Source: Bacteroidetes bacterium UBA955 (GTDB taxonomy: Bacteria > Bacteroidota > Bacteroidia > NS11-12g > UBA955). From it: a DNA stretch of 11,886 bases. How positions within the stretch are numbered: position 1 is the first letter of the stretch; every line of letters begins with the position of its first letter. Of the stretch, positions 7,658 to 11,886 are shown one piece after another. The stretch lies in the NCBI GenBank assembly GCA_002293105.1, contig DBCP01000037.1, positions 1 through 11,886 on the forward strand, read 5' to 3'. The notes below the pieces were generated by a model. That model did no database searches. It was given only the letters and a program-made list of their open reading frames with translations, and was not told where the DNA came from. Made by a program: the position numbers and the translations under genes.

Positions 7658-8511
7658 GCCGACACTTGCAGTTTTCTCAGGTGATATTCAACCAAGTTCA
7701 CTACAGGTTCGCTGGTGATGACACCTACATGGAGTCGGTGAATTTTGCACGCCTCTTTGAGTAAGTCGCTGAAATGGTAGGCTACGGAACCCACGAAGTG
7801 TACGGGTACTTCTTTGTGGTTTTCGTATTTCCAGATATGGATATTGATGAATTTGCTAAAACCATTGTAGATGAAATCGCGCACCCATTTTTCATCGCGG
7901 TTATCGCTCAGGAAACGCATGAAAGAGGCGAGGTAAACGTTGGGATTGGGTTTGTTGTATACCGCTTCAAAAATGCTCTCTTTGGTGAGATTGAATCGCT
8001 CGATTAAGCCATTGTGGATTTTTTCGGGGAGTTCGTGGTAAAGGAACATGCGCAGTAAGTCTTTGCCATAAAAGGTTCCACCAGCTTCATCGCCCAATAC
8101 GTAACCCAAAGCAGGTACCTCCTCGTGGATTTCTTTGCCATCAAAGTAACAGCTGTTCGATCCAGTGCCTAAGATGCAAGAGATACCGGGTTCATCACCG
8201 CAAGTGGCATAAACAGCACCAGTAAGATCGTGATCAACCACTACGTTTGCTTTGGTGAAGACTGCGCGCAAGGCATTTTCAACAATGATATTTCGGGCGG
8301 GGTGACTAGCACCGGCACCGTAGAAAAATACATGCTCAACCATCGGTGCTACCGCACAGAGTTCTGTGTTTTTTCTAATCTCACTTTCAATCAAATCTGT
8401 GGGATGAAAGAAAGGGTTGAAACCCATCGTATGGAAGGAAAGACGCTGTGAATCGCCGTCTGTAAATACCCAATCGCACTTGGTGCTACCGCTGTCTGCT
8501 ACTAAGATCAT
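7654..8511 (-). CDS. BadF/BadG/BcrA/BcrD-type sugar kinase (N-acetylglucosamine kinase-like, possibly a glucokinase)
   Basis: 285-residue ASKHA-fold kinase. Phosphate-1 motif DSGSTKCDW (6-14), a catalytic-Asp region VVDHDLTGAVYAT (91-103, Asp93 or Asp95), phosphate-2 motif GTGSNS (115-120), GDEAGG (140-145) and an adenosine-motif candidate FVGSVA (239-244) are all present. Relatives in Bacteroidota are usually labelled N-acetylglucosamine or glucosamine kinase. Here it is the first gene of an operon whose phosphorylase releases free glucose, so phosphorylation of glucose is an attractive role; this is inference and the sequence does not settle the sugar. The ATG at 8511 is directly followed by the first beta strand (MILVADSGST); an upstream in-frame ATG at 8574 would add a tail not seen in the family and cover the promoter region. 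Its stop overlaps pgmB by four bases. Confidence 0.9.
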   Translation of the reverse strand: MILVADSGSTKCDWVFTDGDSQRLSFHTMGFNPFFHPTDLIESEIRKNTELCAVAPMVEHVFFYGAGASHPARNIIVENALRAVFTKANVVVDHDLTGAVYATCGDEPGISCILGTGSNSCYFDGKEIHEEVPALGYVLGDEAGGTFYGKDLLRMFLYHELPEKIHNGLIERFNLTKESIFEAVYNKPNPNVYLASFMRFLSDNRDEKWVRDFIYNGFSKFINIHIWKYENHKEVPVHFVGSVAYHFSDLLKEACKIHRLHVGVITSEPVVNLVEYHLRKLQVSA

Positions 8512-8526
8512 AATGTAAAGTGGGTG

Positions 8527-8555
8527 CAAGATAATAAAAAAACACTTAGTGTCAA
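8527..8555 (-). promoter_or_regulatory. candidate promoter for the kinase-pgmB-GH65 operon
   Basis: On the - strand, TTGACA (8555-8550) is followed, 19 bases after its TTG, by TATCTTG (8533-8527). The TTG-N19-TAxx(T)TTG arrangement resembles the Bacteroidota -33/-7 promoter, with one T missing from the -7 box. The implied leader before the ATG at 8511 would be very short. The -33 part overlaps the ACACT/AGTGT repeats, as expected for a repressible promoter. Confidence 0.35.
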
Positions 8556-8566
8556 TTACACACTTA
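8542..8566. promoter_or_regulatory. candidate operator: ACACT/AGTGT repeats in the divergent region
   Basis: The + strand holds ACACTTA at 8542-8548 and again at 8560-8566 (direct repeats 18 bp apart), with AGTGT at 8548-8552 between them. The first pair forms an 11-base palindrome ACACT-T-AGTGT (8542-8552); AGTGT and the second copy form an inverted repeat with a 7-base spacer (8548-8564). The cluster lies between the sugar-kinase operon and the divergent Nudix regulator and overlaps the candidate -33 box, a usual place for an operator. The AT-rich surroundings make some repetition likely by chance. Confidence 0.38.
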
Positions 8567-8628
8567 AAAAACAATGTTTGTTTATTATTGTTTAATTGGG
8601 TTATTTTGCTGACAATACCCTTTGTAGA

Positions 8629-9399
8629 ATGTCGGTTAGTCCATCCTTAAACCCCCACGTATCGGTTGATTGTGTTATTTTTGGTTTTAGCAAAGAGACC
8701 TTGCGCTTGCTTTTGATCAAGCGTACCGTGCCCAATTCATTGACCGAACTGGATGATAGTTACTATGCTTTGCCAGGTGATTTGGTTCGCGACAATGAAA
8801 ATTTGGATGAGGCTGCGGCGCGCGTATTGAAAGAATTAACAGGGTTGTCGGGCATTTTTTTACAGCAATTTCAGGCCTTTGGCGATCCAATGCGTATCAC
8901 AAAAGCAAAAGACAGGGCTTGGTTACAGGGGGTGAGACAAGATCCGGATGCGCGGGTAATCACGGTGGCGTACATGGCGTTGATCGATAGCAATAAAGTG
9001 CAGATTGAGCCGGGTAGTTTTAGTAAGGAGGCGGTTTGGTTGCCTATTTCGGAGGTTCCGGAATTGGGGTTTGACCACAATGATATTTCTGAGGGTGCAT
9101 TGATGGCGTTGCGTGAAAAGGTACAAATTCAGCCCATCGCTTTTGAATTGTTGCCAGAAAAGTTCACCATGAGCGATTTGCAGACATTGTACGAGACCAT
9201 TTTGGAGCGTGATTTGGACAAGCGCAATTTTAGAAGAAAAATGCTCAATTCAGGGGTTATTACAGCCTTGCCGGAGAAGCAACATGGAGTGAGTAATAAG
9301 CCTGCACGTTACTATGTTTTCAACCGCAATTTGGTAGAAAACGGCGGTTTGGGGTTTGTGAACCTGAAAATGGAAGGTTCTTTCACCATGTTTAGCTAA
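8629..9399 (+). CDS. Nudix-fold transcriptional regulator (NrtR/AraR-like)
   Basis: 256 residues in two parts: a Nudix-fold domain (about 9-160) and a C-terminal winged-helix-like region (about 165-235, with FTMSDLQTLYETILERDLDKRNFRRKML followed by a PARYYVFN wing). This is the architecture of NrtR-type regulators; in Bacteroides a relative (AraR) controls arabinose genes. The Nudix box (50-73) is decayed: against the consensus REUxEExGU it reads RVLKELTGL, with Val66 and Leu70 replacing two catalytic/metal-binding glutamates. It is therefore expected to bind an effector (a sugar or nucleotide-sugar) without hydrolysing it. It is transcribed divergently from the kinase-pgmB-GH65 operon and probably controls it. 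The ATG at 8629 was chosen; a TTG at 8596 would add 11 residues lacking similarity to the fold. Effector and sign of regulation are unknown. Confidence 0.88.
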   Translation: MSVSPSLNPHVSVDCVIFGFSKETLRLLLIKRTVPNSLTELDDSYYALPGDLVRDNENLDEAAARVLKELTGLSGIFLQQFQAFGDPMRITKAKDRAWLQGVRQDPDARVITVAYMALIDSNKVQIEPGSFSKEAVWLPISEVPELGFDHNDISEGALMALREKVQIQPIAFELLPEKFTMSDLQTLYETILERDLDKRNFRRKMLNSGVITALPEKQHGVSNKPARYYVFNRNLVENGGLGFVNLKMEGSFTMFS

Positions 9400-9427
9400 G
9401 GGGGTCCCGAAATTCGTTGATATGCCG

Positions 9428-11074
<1,647 letters not shown>

Positions 11075-11090
11075 AATCGAACAGAAAACA

Positions 11091-11837
11091 ATGAAAAAGC
11101 AAATCATATACTTACCGGTTATGGCCTTGGGCTTGTTGGCCGGATGTGGCGAATCAATCGACACGAGCAAGGAATTGAAGACTTCAGAAGATTCATTCAG
11201 TTACGTTTACGGCTACGAAACCGCGCAGCGCATGAAGCAGCAAGGTATCGATGGCATTGATTTTGGTAGCTTCCTTCGCGGTGTGAAGGACGGAATGGCG
11301 AAAGACAGTGGCTATGCAATCAAGCAGGATGTCATGGGCAAAGTGTACCAAGGGTATGTTCAGGGTGTTCAGGACAAGAAAATCAAGGTGTTGCAAAAAG
11401 AGACCAATGATTTCATGGCCAAAGTAAGCAAAGAAGCGGGTGTGAGTCCTTTGGCTAGTAAGGGCTATTACAAAGAGCTGAAAAAAGGCAACGGAGCGAT
11501 TCCAGGCATCTACGATACGGTTTCTTTCTTCTTTAAGTTCAAAAATGCGAAGGGAAAGGTGATTCAGGACAACAGCAAGGAGGGTAAGCCAGCCATTGGT
11601 AATGTTGCCAGTTTGAATTTGGCGCCACTTGAAGAGGCATTCCAGAAGACATCGGCGGGTGGATCTTTTGCTATCTATTTGTCGAACGTGGAGTTCCCAA
11701 ATTTGGCTAGAATGGCAGGTAGTTTCGACGATATGTATGGTGTTACCGTCATAGAGGTTGAGATGTTGAGTGTTGTTCCTGGCAAGAAGCCAAGCAACGA
11801 GCCTCCATTGGATTATATCCCACCACCAGCAAAATAA
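11091..11837 (+). CDS. lipoprotein with FKBP-type N-terminal domain and a degenerate FKBP-like domain
   Basis: 248 residues. A lipoprotein signal peptide ends in the lipobox LAGC with Cys19, so the mature protein is lipid-anchored in the envelope. Residues about 30-112 resemble the helical N-terminal dimerisation domain of Mip/FkpA-type isomerases (SYVYGYETAQRMKQQG, FLRGVKDGM). Residues about 125-227 follow the FKBP pattern (YYKELKKGNG, VIEVEML end), but key residues are replaced: VSFFF where VxVHY is usual, IQDNS for the FDSS motif, LAPLEEAF for VIPGW, and no AYG motif. It may therefore be a chaperone or scaffold instead of a working prolyl isomerase. The ATG at 11091 is the only start giving a signal peptide; the frame open further upstream overlaps the ABC-F gene. 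A Pro-rich tail (DYIPPPAK) ends it. It is probably co-transcribed with the ABC-F gene. Confidence 0.9.
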   Translation: MKKQIIYLPVMALGLLAGCGESIDTSKELKTSEDSFSYVYGYETAQRMKQQGIDGIDFGSFLRGVKDGMAKDSGYAIKQDVMGKVYQGYVQGVQDKKIKVLQKETNDFMAKVSKEAGVSPLASKGYYKELKKGNGAIPGIYDTVSFFFKFKNAKGKVIQDNSKEGKPAIGNVASLNLAPLEEAFQKTSAGGSFAIYLSNVEFPNLARMAGSFDDMYGVTVIEVEMLSVVPGKKPSNEPPLDYIPPPAK

Positions 11838-11864
11838 TTTCCGGGATTTCGGAAGTGTATAAAC

Positions 11865-11886
11865 AAAACGGGGGCGGCCATTGGCC
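11865..11886 (+). terminator. left half of a probable terminator, cut by the window edge
   Basis: After the lipoprotein stop comes AAAACGGGGGCGGCC (11865-11879), then ATT and GGCC (11883-11886), which already pairs with 11876-11879. If the following bases continue as the complement of the G-run, this is a long GC-rich terminator stem like the one at 35-67, with which it shares AACGGGGGC. The second arm and T-tract are outside the window, so this is a prediction. Confidence 0.45.

Noticed and set aside
8596..8624. Promoter candidate for the Nudix gene (TTG-N17-TA-N3-TTTG)
   Set aside because: The spacing within the -7 box and to the TTG is off, and it would make the transcript leaderless; not convincing without start-site data.

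Overview
The window most likely comes from a Bacteroidota genome. The evidence is an exact TAnnTTTG-type -7 promoter element (9428-9435), the absence of clear Shine-Dalgarno sequences before most starts, and proteins that resemble that phylum: an AlgI-like MBOAT paired with SGNH proteins, a maltose phosphorylase/beta-phosphoglucomutase pair, a Nudix-type sugar regulator and a YbiT-like ABC-F protein. I see no RNA genes, insertion sequences, phage genes or CRISPR arrays, and no gene-free stretch longer than about 120 bases.

Layout. A rightward terminator hairpin (35-67) closes a gene that lies mostly off the left edge. From 104 to 8511 six genes run leftward with very small gaps or overlaps. 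In transcription order these are a BadF/BadG-type sugar kinase (8511-7654), beta-phosphoglucomutase (7657-7019), a GH65 disaccharide phosphorylase that is probably a maltose phosphorylase (6930-4618), a membrane-anchored SGNH protein (4570-3509), an MBOAT O-acyltransferase (about 3519-2023), and a secreted SGNH protein with a C-terminal LysM domain (2023-104). A 117-bp divergent region (8512-8628) carries ACACT/AGTGT repeats that could be an operator. From it three genes run rightward: a Nudix-fold winged-helix regulator (8629-9399), an ABC-F ATPase (9455-11074) and an FKBP-like lipoprotein (11091-11837). A half-visible terminator sits at the right edge.

How the genes may work together. The first three leftward genes form a compact route: phosphorolysis of maltose gives beta-glucose-1-phosphate plus glucose; the mutase converts the former to glucose-6-phosphate, and the neighbouring kinase could capture the released glucose. 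The divergent Nudix protein has a decayed catalytic Nudix box and a C-terminal DNA-binding region, so it is the natural candidate sensor/regulator of this operon. The next three genes resemble an envelope O-acetylation machine: the MBOAT passes acetyl groups across the membrane, and two SGNH proteins transfer or remove them outside. The LysM domain points to peptidoglycan or a peptidoglycan-associated glycan as target. The rightward ABC-F and lipoprotein genes look like housekeeping functions, but both have atypical active sites: one composite ATP site of the ABC-F is degenerate, and the FKBP-like domain lacks the usual catalytic residues.
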